A program made the position numbers and the translations under genes. From Tolypothrix sp. PCC 7712 (GTDB taxonomy: Bacteria; Cyanobacteriota; Cyanobacteriia; Cyanobacteriales; Nostocaceae), in the NCBI RefSeq assembly GCF_025860405.1, contig NZ_CP063785.1:4154001-4218000 (forward strand): 64,000 bases of DNA, in the 5' to 3' direction. The notes beneath the pieces are model-generated. The model was not told the origin of the DNA and did no database searches. It saw nothing but the letters and a program-made list of their open reading frames with translations. Positions within the stretch are counted from its first letter, which is position 1. Each line of letters begins with the position of its first letter. Positions 54,572 to 63,650 of the stretch are shown piece by piece.

Positions 54572-56575
54572 TTACGCTGCTGTTCTTCTTGGTGAATCGA
54601 GGATGACTTCAGCAATGGAGAAGTCACGCTTAATTTGCAAGGTGTTGAGGTAGGATATGGGATCATCAGCGTTAAAAGGAGTCCCATCAAATAGCTGAAT
54701 CGGTTGGCGAGTATAGCTAATATCCAAACCTAATTCTCTGGCTGCGGTGCTGAAGACGCGGACTCGACAAACTCTTTCTACAACTTCTACCCAATTTCTC
54801 GGGAAAGGTGTATCACCCCACCGCGCTAGTTGACTCATGATCCAAATTTGTTCGGTACGGCTGGGGCGGTTGATTGCCGACTCGGAATAAAATTGGTGAT
54901 GGGCGTAATCCCGCAGTGGATGATCTAAGTCACAAGTTAAATTGTCAGGATCTTCGAGTTGAATATACTCTACATCGGTGCTGACATAGTCACGCCCGGC
55001 TGTAATCCTTCTAATTTCCTCAGCATTTTGGGGATCTGCACAGTAAACGCAAGCTTCTAGTAAGGCTTTGGTTAAAGCAATGTGGGTATTGGGATAAGCT
55101 TCCGCCCAATCTTCCCGCACACCCAGAACTTTACCGGGGTGTCCCAACCATACTTCTAAGTCTGTGGCGACGGTAAAGCCAACACCTTCCACAGCAGCAC
55201 GGTAGTTCCAAGGTTCGCCTACACAATAACCGTCAATACTGGCATTTTGTAAGTCGGCGACCATCTGCGCTGGGGGAATGGTCAACATATCCACATCAAT
55301 ATCAGGGTCAATTCCCCCAGCGGCTAGCCAGTAACGCAGCAGCAAGTTGTGCATGGATGCGGGATGCACTACGCCCATTGTGTGGCGTTGTTCGCGGGTA
55401 CGTAGCAGATATTTTTTGAAGTCTGATAAGCTTTGTACACCTTGGTCGTAAAAGCGCTTCGCTAAAGTAATAGCGTTACCGTTACGAGTCATGGTCAGAG
55501 AACTCACCACTGGTAGCGGTTGGTTTTTACGTCCGCCCAATGTTAACCACATTGGCATACCCGAAGGCATTTGAGCAGCATCTAAATAACCACCAGCAAT
55601 ACCATCTTCAATTCCGCGCCAGCTGGTTTCCCGCACTAAGTTGACTTCATCTAAACCATGCTTGGCAAAAAAGCCTTTTTCTTTGGCAATCGCTAGAGGG
55701 GCGCAAGCGGTGAGGGGTAAGAAGCCAATTTCTAAGTTGACTTTTTCTAAGCCATGACGGGAAATATTCGCAGTTTTCCTCGCCCGAATTTTCTTAATGC
55801 GTTTCTGCTGGTTGAGGAAGTAAATCATCTCACTCCGCAGACGGTAGTAGCTAGGATGTTCTACTACTTCCATGCGCTTGCGGGGTCTGGGGATATCTAC
55901 TTCTAAGATGTCACCAATTTTCGATTCGGGGCCATTGGTCAACATCACAATTCTGTCAGATAGCAATACTGCTTCATCTACGTCATGGGTAACCATTACC
56001 GCCGTGACTTGATTTTCTTCGCAGATTTGCATTAATTGTTCTTGCAAGTTCCCCCTAGTTAATGCATCCAACGCACCGAAGGGTTCATCTAGCAATAATA
56101 GTTTAGGACGAATTGCCAAAGCCCGCGCGATCGCTACCCGTTGTTTTTGTCCCCCTGATAACATTCCCGGCTGTTTATCAGCATGGGGACGCAAACCCAC
56201 CATATCTATATGCTTCTCGACAACGGCTTTGCGTTCTGCCGCCGGCATTCCCTTCATCACTGAATCTACAGCCAAGGCGATATTTTCTCTCACTGTCCGC
56301 CAAGGTAGTAGGGAATAATTTTGGAATACTACCATCCGGTCTGGGCCTGGTCTGGTAATTCTTTGTCCTTCTAAAGTCACCACACCGTCAGATGGTAAAT
56401 CTAAACCTGCAATCATATTTAACAGAGTAGATTTACCACAACCGGAGTGACCAATTAAAGAAACAAACTCACCTTTTCTAATTTGTAAGTCAATTCCTTT
56501 AAGAGCAATATACTGACCACCACCAGTTAACTCAAAAACCTTATCAATTTGATCAACAGCAACGAATACGCTCAT
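54572..56575 (-). CDS. nrtC: Nitrate ABC transporter, ATPase fused to NrtA-like domain (NrtC)
   Basis: A 667-residue fusion. Residues 1-260 are an ABC ATPase (Walker A GHSGCGKST; signature LSGGQKQRVAIARAL; Walker B LLLDEPFGALD). Residues about 280-660 are homologous to the NrtA binding protein (IGFLPLTACAPLAIAKEKGF, GYLDAAQMPSGMPMWL, VGEPWNYRAAVEGVGF). In the family this C-terminal domain is a cytoplasmic regulatory site that mediates ammonium/nitrate inhibition of uptake. The length is normal. It lies in operon with nrtB upstream (108-bp gap filled by TTTGTCC-type repeats). Confidence 0.95.
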   Translation of the reverse strand: MSVFVAVDQIDKVFELTGGGQYIALKGIDLQIRKGEFVSLIGHSGCGKSTLLNMIAGLDLPSDGVVTLEGQRITRPGPDRMVVFQNYSLLPWRTVRENIALAVDSVMKGMPAAERKAVVEKHIDMVGLRPHADKQPGMLSGGQKQRVAIARALAIRPKLLLLDEPFGALDALTRGNLQEQLMQICEENQVTAVMVTHDVDEAVLLSDRIVMLTNGPESKIGDILEVDIPRPRKRMEVVEHPSYYRLRSEMIYFLNQQKRIKKIRARKTANISRHGLEKVNLEIGFLPLTACAPLAIAKEKGFFAKHGLDEVNLVRETSWRGIEDGIAGGYLDAAQMPSGMPMWLTLGGRKNQPLPVVSSLTMTRNGNAITLAKRFYDQGVQSLSDFKKYLLRTREQRHTMGVVHPASMHNLLLRYWLAAGGIDPDIDVDMLTIPPAQMVADLQNASIDGYCVGEPWNYRAAVEGVGFTVATDLEVWLGHPGKVLGVREDWAEAYPNTHIALTKALLEACVYCADPQNAEEIRRITAGRDYVSTDVEYIQLEDPDNLTCDLDHPLRDYAHHQFYSESAINRPSRTEQIWIMSQLARWGDTPFPRNWVEVVERVCRVRVFSTAARELGLDISYTRQPIQLFDGTPFNADDPISYLNTLQIKRDFSIAEVILDSPRRTAA

Positions 56576-56690
56576 TTGTTATTTGTCCTTTGTTATTTGT
56601 CCTTGGTCATTTGTTGTTTGTTATTTGTCCTTGGTCATTTGTCCTTTGCTAATGACTAATGACCAATGACTAATGACTAATGACTACTTC
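56576..56690. repeat. TTTGTCCTTGGTCAT-type tandem repeats between nrtC and nrtB
   Basis: The operon spacer is composed of GTTATTTGTCC and TAATGACTAATGACCAATGAC repeats. They separate two co-transcribed genes and leave no room for a normal promoter. Confidence 0.8.
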
Positions 56691-57523
56691 TGTTCTGCAG
56701 GTAAAATTAGGTTTTGCACCCAAGCCATTAATTTATCGAGTAGTAGACCAACAACACCGATATAAACTAGAGCCAAAATAACTTCGCTGACGTTGTTGTT
56801 TTGATAAGCATCCCAGATGAAGAAGCCAATTCCCACAATACCGGACATGACGATTTCTGCCGCGATAATCGCTAACCAAGCCAAACCAATTGCAATTCTT
56901 AAACCTGTGAAAATGTAGGGTAAAGCAGCAGGAATTAAGATATTGGTGAAGTATTCTTTGCGGCTCAATTGCAGAACTTTAGCAACGTTGTTGTAATCTT
57001 GGGGAATTTGAGTTACACCCACAGCGGTGTTAATTAATATCGGCCAAATTGCTGTGATGAAGATTACGAATAAAGCTGCTGGTTCGTTTTGGCGTAATGC
57101 TGCTAAGGAAATTGGTACCCAAGCTAGAGGAGGTACAGTCCGTAATAGTTGGAAGATGGGGTCTAAAGCTTTAGACATGGTTTTATTAACCCCAATCAAA
57201 ATGCCCAAAGCAATACCAACAACTGCCGCTAGTGTGTAACTAATTGCAACCCGTTGGAGACTTGCCCAAATCTGCCAGAAAAGACCTTTATCTGTGCCAC
57301 CTTTATCGTAGAAAGGATACAAAATCAATAGCCAAGTATCTGAAATCACCTGAATTGGCCCTGGTAAGGTTGCGCCAGGAGTCCAAGCAAATAGTTGCCA
57401 CACAACCAGAAAGATAATAATTGCGATCGCTGGCGGTACAATATTGGGAAATTGCTTTTGCAGACGGGATATAAAGCTATTATCTAATCTAGGACTTGCA
57501 GGGCGCTTTTGGGCAATAGTCAT
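56684..57523 (-). CDS. nrtB: Nitrate ABC transporter permease NrtB
   Basis: A 279-residue permease with six hydrophobic helices. It has the EAA loop characteristic of binding-protein-dependent permeases (YTLAAVVGIALGILIGVNKT early, then AAALPYIFTGLRIAIGLAWLA with the conserved Gly). It forms the membrane channel for nitrate/nitrite. A strong ribosome site (GAGGAG) precedes the ATG. It is second in the nrtABCD operon, 190 bp after nrtA; the gap holds three AGACGCGATTAA palindromes. Confidence 0.94.
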   Translation of the reverse strand: MTIAQKRPASPRLDNSFISRLQKQFPNIVPPAIAIIIFLVVWQLFAWTPGATLPGPIQVISDTWLLILYPFYDKGGTDKGLFWQIWASLQRVAISYTLAAVVGIALGILIGVNKTMSKALDPIFQLLRTVPPLAWVPISLAALRQNEPAALFVIFITAIWPILINTAVGVTQIPQDYNNVAKVLQLSRKEYFTNILIPAALPYIFTGLRIAIGLAWLAIIAAEIVMSGIVGIGFFIWDAYQNNNVSEVILALVYIGVVGLLLDKLMAWVQNLILPAEQK

Positions 57524-57629
57524 AAGATTTTATCTCCTCTAAATTGGGTACTTGGCGTTGAGTGTTTGGTGTTTGGTTTTTGATATTTGTTATTGGTAAT
57601 TAAGAAAATTCACCAATAACTTTTGACTT

Positions 57630-57705
57630 TTAGACGCGATTAATATCGTTTTGAGTACAGACGTGATTAATCGCGCTTTGAGTACAGACGCGATTAATCG
57701 CGTCT
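57630..57705. repeat. Three AGACGCGATTAA palindromic repeats in the nrtA-nrtB gap
   Basis: One full palindrome (57686-57705, AGACGCGATTAATCGCGTCT) and two imperfect ones. Stem-loops between nrtA and nrtB could cause partial termination or mRNA stabilisation and so uneven expression of binding protein and permease; this is inference. Confidence 0.8.
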
Positions 57706-57713
57706 CTACAACT

Positions 57714-59090
57714 TTAGATGCTCACTTTTTTAATCTTGAGGCTCTTGAGATATTCCTCTGGTTTTTCGGGGTCAAACTTGCTGCCATCAAAAAATTCTTC
57801 CACACCACGAGATGTATTTGTAGGAATATCTGCTGCTGCAATTCCTAATTCTTTAGCAGCTTCTTTCCAAATATCTTCGCGGTTAACTTTATTGATTAAT
57901 TCTTTGGCTTTTGCACCATTATTGGCAATGTAATCTTTCGGTAAGAATCCCCAACGTACGTTTTCTGTGATAAACCATAAATCATGGCTCTTGTAGGGAT
58001 AAGAAACGCTACCTTTTTCATCTTTCCAGTAGTAAGCCGCCATTGTTTTATCATCAATTTTGCGGCCATCACCCATATCATATTTACCTTGATATGGATC
58101 TGCCAAAATTTCGGGTGAGGGGAGGTTGAAATAATTTCTGCCGGCGAGAATTTGCGCTGCTTCTTTGCGGTTATCAAAATTATCCAACCACTGCTGCGCT
58201 TCCATAATACCTTTGAGTATTGCTTTGGTGGCTTTGGGATGTTTGTCTACCCAATCGGCTCTCATCGCCAAGTATTCTTCAGGATGATTCTTCCAAATCT
58301 CTGCGGTTAATGCAGCCATGTAGCCAATTTTGTCTGTGACGATGCGGAAAGGCCAGGGGTCACCAGTACTGAATGCATCCATCGTTCCTGTCTTCATGTT
58401 GGCGACAGTTTGCGCCGCAGGTACGGTGAGCAACTTCACGTCTGCATCAGGGTCGATTCCACCGGCTGCTAACCAGTAGCGAATCCACAAATCTTGGTTA
58501 ACGTGGGGAAAGGTGAAAGCTGCGGTGAAGGGTGTAGAAGATTTGAGTTCTTTAAATAAGGACTTAGCGCCAGCCAATTGCAGACTTACACCTTTACCTA
58601 GGTGCTTGTTGGCGATCGCAATTCCATTCCCATGTGTAATTAATTGACACAAAACATACATGGGAATTTTTTGATTACCCTTGGTAATTAAGCCTTCTGT
58701 AATTAAATGAGGCATTGGCATTTGCCATTGACCACCATCAATCCCACCACCAGCAGAGCCAATTTCCAAATTATCTCTGGCTGCACCCCAAGAAGCTTGT
58801 TTGGCAAGTTCTACGTTAATGCCATACTTCGCAAACAAGCCTTTTTCTTTCGCAATAATTAGCGGTGCTGATTCCACAATGGGAATATATCCCAACTTGA
58901 CTGTAGCAGTTTCTGGCTTTTGTTCGGGACTAATATTAGCTACTTGCTGCGCTGTTGGTTGCGCTGTGCCACCACCACCAGCGCTTTCAGGAGGATTGCC
59001 TAAACAGCCTTTCAAGAATACAGCACCCGCAGAAGCTCCGGCTGTTAAGATAAATTTACGGCGAGAAAACTGATTCAGAAATTCTGTCAT
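57714..59090 (-). CDS. nrtA: Nitrate/nitrite-binding lipoprotein NrtA
   Basis: A 458-residue binding protein. The N-terminus has a twin-arginine motif (FSRRKFILTAGAS) and a lipobox (VFLKGC), so it is exported and lipid-anchored. The mature part has KLGYIPIVESAPLIIAKEKG, GSAGGGIDGGQWQMPMPHLI and MDAFSTGDPWPFRIV. These match NrtA more closely than the bicarbonate-binding paralogue CmpA (for example THGNGIAIANKHLGKGVSLQ and FTFPHVNQDLWIRYWLAAGG). The ribosome site AAGGAGA precedes the ATG. It is the first gene of nrtABCD. No nirA lies upstream, unlike in Anabaena. Confidence 0.95.
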   Translation of the reverse strand: MTEFLNQFSRRKFILTAGASAGAVFLKGCLGNPPESAGGGGTAQPTAQQVANISPEQKPETATVKLGYIPIVESAPLIIAKEKGLFAKYGINVELAKQASWGAARDNLEIGSAGGGIDGGQWQMPMPHLITEGLITKGNQKIPMYVLCQLITHGNGIAIANKHLGKGVSLQLAGAKSLFKELKSSTPFTAAFTFPHVNQDLWIRYWLAAGGIDPDADVKLLTVPAAQTVANMKTGTMDAFSTGDPWPFRIVTDKIGYMAALTAEIWKNHPEEYLAMRADWVDKHPKATKAILKGIMEAQQWLDNFDNRKEAAQILAGRNYFNLPSPEILADPYQGKYDMGDGRKIDDKTMAAYYWKDEKGSVSYPYKSHDLWFITENVRWGFLPKDYIANNGAKAKELINKVNREDIWKEAAKELGIAAADIPTNTSRGVEEFFDGSKFDPEKPEEYLKSLKIKKVSI

Positions 59091-60148
59091 AGGGTCTCCT
59101 TAAAAGTGCAGTTTAAGTTTTTTTTGTATGCCAACTAAGACAAGAAAATAAACTATTTCTTGCATGTCTTAATTGTTAATTTGTTCGTTTTTGGGTACAC
59201 AGATTTTCGTCATTCCTAAAAGGAATGGCGATAGAAACCGATGTAATTATCAAAAAAACTTTGGGAATGAATAGATTAGAGTTTGGGCAACCGAGGAACC
59301 ATCACTTAACTTGTTAAAATTAGTTTACAGGTATTACGGTAGAAATGGTTAACTTCGATCCTCTTCTTCTTAAATAAATATTAGATTAGATATATAAGTA
59401 AAATTTTATCTTTCGCCTCTAAAGTTGCTGTCAAGCTCTTATATATAAATTTTTCTCTATGGATTCGATTATTTAGACAAGATGAATGCACATTTTTAAG
59501 TTGTTTGCATTTCATTTATAATCATCATTTACGCGAATTTTCAATAATAACTATTGTGTGAATCTATAATTAGCGATTTGATTCATTAACTAATGTAAAC
59601 AGAGAGAAAAGCCAAACAGTTTATAGTTGGGCTATTGTAATTTACAGGAAAATACGGAAATCTTTAGGCTTTATTCCTAACGTATTGAAAATTATTTTAA
59701 TGCGTTATAGTGCGTCACAACACAGCTTACTAGTGCAGGAATTGAGGTGATTGGATAATTTTTGCATACACCCTAGAAGCAGATTCAGTATTCACAATTG
59801 TAGCTAAGACTAGGTAAGAATTCAGAAAAACGAACCACATTCGACGGAGTCGTTTCCTCAGGGTAGGCGCAAAGAACAGGAAGTAAAGAGGTTTGGAAGA
59901 GATTATGCTAATACCAATTTGAAAGAAAAATGTGACAGAAGATTGTAGGGGCATAGCACTGCCATGCCCTCTAGAATATATTGATGTGTCGCAAACATTA
60001 TTTGAATTGCTACAAGTATATTTTCGTCTTCCAATTCATAGACAAGGGGTTTGCATAATTAATCGGTGTTCTGGCTTCCTATGAGTGCCAAAAATAAAGC
60101 CCGCACGCGCGAGCTAAGAAGGAAATAGTATTAACTTGTTTTGCAATA
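59091..60148. other. Promoter region of nrtABCD and repeat-containing spacer
   Basis: About 1.06 kb. The nrt promoter should lie in the first few hundred bases. I found no perfect NtcA site (GTA-N8-TAC); the nearest, GTAGAAATGGTTAAC near 59340, has wrong spacing. A hairpin CATTCCT / AGGAATG lies near 59212-59229. A MITE copy (59910-60010) lies at the distal end. No gene is supported. Confidence 0.55.
59910..60010. mobile_element. MITE-like element, copy E
   Basis: Begins AATACCAATT and carries the core AGATTGTAGGGGCA and CTCTAGAATATATTGATG. The right end (ATTATTTGAATTG) lacks the final GGTATT. It is in the opposite core orientation to copies A and B. Confidence 0.72.
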
Positions 60149-60316
60149 TTACCCAAGTAAATCAGCTTGTTCTATTGGTTCTTGAGGTTCAACTGACTGT
60201 TTAAATGCAAACCGTAATAAAGATGGTGCTAAGAACGTCGTCAGAATCACAATAATCACGATTGCAGCTTGTAAAGGTTTATCTAAAGTTCCGCTAACCA
60301 TTAATTGCTGTAACTT
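60149..60316 (-). pseudogene. C-terminal fragment of a second cation:proton antiporter
   Basis: The frame reads LMVSGTLDKPLQAAIVIIVI followed by TTFLAPSLLRFAF, then an acidic tail to a stop. This parallels the end of the intact antiporter gene just upstream (SGILDKPLEVSIIIMVILTT, then FLAPPFLRVAF). Sequence before this fragment (up to 60376) is unrelated. It is the remains of a paralogous antiporter gene with the first ~400 codons missing. Confidence 0.7.
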
Positions 60317-60406
60317 GGTGCTAGAAACTCTGCAATTTCTTGAGCGTTCACTCAACCTCACGCCACAATCATCCATTTAGTAAACAGCCATAATCTCGTA
60401 AAACCG

Positions 60407-61819
60407 TTACTCACTTGCTGTTTCTACAGCCGTGGTAGATTCTGGGATGGGATTCGTGGATGAACCAAAGGCAACCCGTAAAAAAGGTGGAGCTAGGAAA
60501 GTTGTCAAAATTACCATGATAATAATCGACACCTCCAACGGCTTATCCAAAATGCCGCTAGCAGAGCCGATACCGGCAAACACTAGACCCACCTCACCTC
60601 GTGGAATCATCCCAACCCCGATGGCCACTCGATTGATGCCGGGTTGTCCAAACACTGCCCAACCTGTGATCAGCTTGCCAATAATCGCCACCACCATCAA
60701 AAAGACAGCAATCAACAGACCTGCTCGATTCTCTGGTACCGCCGGGTTCAAAACACCGAGGTCGGCACGCGCTCCTACCGTCACAAAGAAAATGGGTACC
60801 AATAAATCGGCGATTGGTTTGATCAATTCATCCAACTCATTCCGGGCATCGGTTTCATCAAGCACCAAACCCGCCGCAAAGGCACCTAAAATCGCTTCGA
60901 GATGAATAGCGTTGCCTAAAAATGCCATAAAGAAGGCGAAGATGAATGCCGGAATCACAATATTTCCACGGGTTTTGAGCTGATCTACGATCGCCACAAA
61001 ACTTTTGTTAAAGATACCCCCCAACAAAATTGATCCAATCAAGAATGCCGTAGCGCTGACAATCAAGTAAATGACATTGGCAACATCAATCTCACCGGTT
61101 TTGGCTAAACTTGCAACCACCGCCAAGACAATAATGCCGAGGACATCATCAATTACCGCCGCGCCAACAATGATTTGCCCTTCTTTGGATTTGAGTTGAC
61201 CTAACTCTGATAATACTTTAGACGTAATGCCAATACTGGTTGCAGTCAACGCCGCCCCCGCAAAAATTGCCGGAATCGCCGCCACGTGAAACAGCAACAT
61301 CAACCCTGCCGTACCTGCCGCAAAGGGTGCTGCGACTCCCACACAGGCGACAACCGTGGCTTGAATTCCCACTTCCTTCAGTTGTCGCAGATCGGATTCC
61401 AGTCCAATTTCAAACAGCAGAATAATCACGCCGATTTCAGCTAGAACCGAAATCACTTCACTTTGCGATTCAAAGATTCGGGTCAGCGCATCTGGTGCCA
61501 ATTGATTCAATCCTTGCAGCGCTGTCATAATCACCGAGTCAGAGGCAGACAGCCCCCCTTCGGGAAAGATCACCAGGTGTAACGCCGAAACGCCGACAAT
61601 CACACCGGCGACCAGTTCCCCCAGGACGGGCGGAAAATCCAATCGCCTAGCCACCTCTGCGCCGAACTTGCTGGCCAGATAAATCACCACCAGCGTTAGC
61701 AATACGCCAGACAGAATAATGGGTGAATCCTCAGCAACAACGGTCGCCAAGAATTGTATCGGAGCCATGAGAGCGGCTATCCCCCCACTGAAAGGAGGCA
61801 GAATGTTGGACAAAATCAT
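60407..61819 (-). CDS. nhaS3: Cation:proton antiporter (CPA2, NhaS3-like)
   Basis: A 470-residue membrane protein with about twelve helices. It has the CPA2 features FPPVLGELVAGVIVG, the conserved acidic membrane motif GAAVIDDVLGIIVLAVVAS (paired Asp of electrogenic Na+/H+ exchangers), LEAILGAFAAGLVL and PRGEVGLVFAGIG. It resembles NhaS3. In many cyanobacteria nhaS3 accompanies sbtA/sbtB and removes the Na+ brought in with bicarbonate. It is the third gene in the same orientation as sbtA-sbtB, but a strong hairpin in the gap suggests it may be transcribed separately. Base composition looks more GC-rich than the nrt side. Confidence 0.85.
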   Translation of the reverse strand: MILSNILPPFSGGIAALMAPIQFLATVVAEDSPIILSGVLLTLVVIYLASKFGAEVARRLDFPPVLGELVAGVIVGVSALHLVIFPEGGLSASDSVIMTALQGLNQLAPDALTRIFESQSEVISVLAEIGVIILLFEIGLESDLRQLKEVGIQATVVACVGVAAPFAAGTAGLMLLFHVAAIPAIFAGAALTATSIGITSKVLSELGQLKSKEGQIIVGAAVIDDVLGIIVLAVVASLAKTGEIDVANVIYLIVSATAFLIGSILLGGIFNKSFVAIVDQLKTRGNIVIPAFIFAFFMAFLGNAIHLEAILGAFAAGLVLDETDARNELDELIKPIADLLVPIFFVTVGARADLGVLNPAVPENRAGLLIAVFLMVVAIIGKLITGWAVFGQPGINRVAIGVGMIPRGEVGLVFAGIGSASGILDKPLEVSIIIMVILTTFLAPPFLRVAFGSSTNPIPESTTAVETASE

Positions 61820-61924
61820 GAGTTTAAAGCAATGAAGGTTAAGGGTTTGAGGAAGTTATAAAACTTCGGGGGAATGACTTCTGCGCCAGGGTCAACCTCC
61901 TGCAGACAATAAATACGCTCACTC

Positions 61925-61952
61925 AAAAGCCGAGGTCATGACCTCGGCTTTT
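61925..61952. terminator. Strong palindromic terminator after sbtB
   Basis: A perfect 28-bp palindrome: AAAAGCCGAGGTCA followed by its exact reverse complement, with A and T runs at the two ends. It would work as a rho-independent terminator in both directions. It sits 92 bp after the sbtB stop, between sbtB and the antiporter gene. Confidence 0.85.
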
Positions 61953-61972
61953 GGGGTCTGCTTCGTCTCCAT

Positions 61973-61996
61973 GCAACAGCCGTCTGACCCACAGAA
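61973..61996 (-). repeat. Duplicate of the sbtB 3' end
   Basis: These 24 bases match 62046-62069 (the last codons of sbtB, including the CGPDGC tail) with one mismatch, 73 bp further downstream. The copy would encode FCGSDGC. It looks like a remnant of a duplication or recombination at the sbtB end. Confidence 0.75.
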
Positions 61997-62044
61997 ACTC
62001 GCACTAATAGCTCGCTTGTTCCTTTTATGGCGCGTCATTTCGAC

Positions 62045-62377
62045 TCAACAGCCGTCTGGCCCACAGAAATGTCTCCCGTACAGTACCTCTGCTTCACAGA
62101 TATAGATAATGCCCGCATAATCGGTGAAAAACGTGATTGCGACCTGATCCGCAATCTTCTCTGCCATCTCCCGGGTTTCGGTGAGTACCTCGAACTTGAC
62201 ATTTGAATCGGTGTCGGCAGTGTTGGGTTTACCTGTAGAGCGCACGTTGCGACTACCTTTACCGCCAGTATCTACCACCGTATAACCGGTCGCCCCGGCT
62301 TCATCAATTATCTTGGCGACCTTTTTAATCAGAACCTTTTCTGTGACGATGACGAGCTTGTTGGCACGCTTGGCCAT
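62045..62377 (-). CDS. sbtB: PII-like bicarbonate-transport regulator SbtB
   Basis: A 110-residue PII-like protein. KLVIVTEKVLIKKVAKIIDE and GATGYTVVDTGGKGSRNVRS correspond to the first strand/helix and the T-loop region. The C-terminus HFCGPDGC has Cys105 and Cys110, the redox-switch R-loop described for SbtB. SbtB trimers bind adenine nucleotides including cAMP and control the SbtA transporter. A perfect ribosome site (AAGGAGGT) precedes the ATG. It lies 84 bp after sbtA, in operon with it. Confidence 0.94.
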   Translation of the reverse strand: MAKRANKLVIVTEKVLIKKVAKIIDEAGATGYTVVDTGGKGSRNVRSTGKPNTADTDSNVKFEVLTETREMAEKIADQVAITFFTDYAGIIYICEAEVLYGRHFCGPDGC

Positions 62378-62461
62378 GTTGCTTACCTCCTTAAATTCTG
62401 TACATTGATCTAATTGGTCTGCCGGGTCAAGGGAGCGCTGACAGACCGCGACCGTCTGGGA

Positions 62462-63571
62462 TTAGCCACCGAGTGCCTGAGCAAGTCCAAGGAAGAACGG
62501 TATACACAAGCCGATCGCAACTGGCGTACCAATAGCTGTGGACGCACCTATATAGGCGGAGGGATTGGCTGACGGGATACCGGCTCGCAATGTGGGTGGC
62601 CCTGAGATATCTGAACTAGAGGAAGCGATGACCGCCAGGATTACGACACCGCCCATGCTGAAGTTCATGGTGTAGTGGGCAATCATGCCGAGACCGAAGG
62701 CAATTAACCCATGCACAAACGGTGCCACCACGCTGTACACAACATACCACTGGGCTACCTTACGCAGTTCGCCAACCCTTGACCAAGCTTCCATCCCCAT
62801 GACCAGCATCAAGATTGAAAGCAAGCCACGGAAGAGGGGATCGTAGAAGCTTTTATAGACACTTTCCGGCTGTGTGAATATGCCAAGAGCCAGACCTAAC
62901 AACATTGCTGATAGGGCAGGGCCCCGGAGGCTTTCCTCGATAATTGGCCATATCTTAACCTTATTATCCCCATCCCCCTTTTGCTGGCTGAGATACTCCT
63001 GCCGGCTGCCGGGATAATCTTTTTTATCGGGATAATCGCCAGCCGCAACAGTCTGCATGGTAGAGTAGGCTGCTTCTTTACGCTTCTTCTTGTTGATATA
63101 AATGTTAGCCACAACAATTGCAGTTACGAGCGCTGGGATATCCATGAAGGGATAGAGTGCGCCAGCCCATGGCTCGTATGACATTTTTGCTTGTTCCAGT
63201 ACCGTTAGTCCGGCAGCCATGGTAGAACCACTCACGGCTCCAAACAAACCCCCGGTGGCGATCGCATCGACGACTTTGACCTTTGGTAGCTTGGCTAATG
63301 TATAGCGGGCGATGAATACAATCACAATCCCTGTTATGACAGCAAAGATCATGGGTAACACCATCTCTGTCAGGCTGGAATTACGGATCGCAGTTCCACC
63401 GGTCAGACCAATTTTCATGAGCAACATGAAGACGATGATCGTACAAATCGATTCGGGAATGACCAATTCGCTACCGAGGGCAGCAATAATCATTCCACCA
63501 ATCAAAAAGGCGAGTGTTGGGGACTGCAATTGGGCAATGAAGTCCTTCACGAACAGGGACAAAAAATCCAC
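62462..63571 (-). CDS. sbtA: Sodium-dependent bicarbonate transporter SbtA
   Basis: A 369-residue permease with about ten helices in two halves. It has FLIGGMIIAALGSELVIPES and GLFGAVSGSTMAAGLTVLEQ in the first half and SSSSDISGPPTLRAGIPSAN in the second, the conserved substrate/Na+ site. The cytoplasmic loop (RKEAAYSTMQTVAAGDYPDK) is the SbtB-contact region. It imports HCO3- with Na+ at high affinity for the carbon-concentrating mechanism. The start is a GTG at 63571, with AAGGAGG five bases before it. It is the first gene of sbtA-sbtB, and its length is typical. Confidence 0.95.
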   Translation of the reverse strand: MDFLSLFVKDFIAQLQSPTLAFLIGGMIIAALGSELVIPESICTIIVFMLLMKIGLTGGTAIRNSSLTEMVLPMIFAVITGIVIVFIARYTLAKLPKVKVVDAIATGGLFGAVSGSTMAAGLTVLEQAKMSYEPWAGALYPFMDIPALVTAIVVANIYINKKKRKEAAYSTMQTVAAGDYPDKKDYPGSRQEYLSQQKGDGDNKVKIWPIIEESLRGPALSAMLLGLALGIFTQPESVYKSFYDPLFRGLLSILMLVMGMEAWSRVGELRKVAQWYVVYSVVAPFVHGLIAFGLGMIAHYTMNFSMGGVVILAVIASSSSDISGPPTLRAGIPSANPSAYIGASTAIGTPVAIGLCIPFFLGLAQALGG

Positions 63572-63576
63572 TAATA

Positions 63577-63583
63577 CCTCCTT
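63577..63583 (-). promoter_or_regulatory. Ribosome binding site supporting the sbtA GTG start
   Basis: AAGGAGG on the minus strand, five bases before GTG at 63571-63569. No ATG nearby has such a site. Confidence 0.75.
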
Positions 63584-63650
63584 GGGGCTCCTCTCAAGAG
63601 GAGTATTGCAATAAATGAACTAAATGAACTTTGTCTGTATAGAAATTTTT

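Noticed and set aside
57714..59090. Bicarbonate-binding CmpA instead of NrtA
   Set aside because: The two families are close, but several blocks (HGNGIAIANKHLGKGVSLQ, FTFPHVNQDLWIRYWLAAGG) fit NrtA better, and the operon order fits nrt.
59330..59350. NtcA site upstream of nrtA
   Set aside because: The candidate GTA...AAC has wrong spacing and a mismatch in the right half.
59730..59954. Leftward 74-residue frame upstream of the nrt promoter
   Set aside because: It overlaps a MITE copy, and the product looks random.
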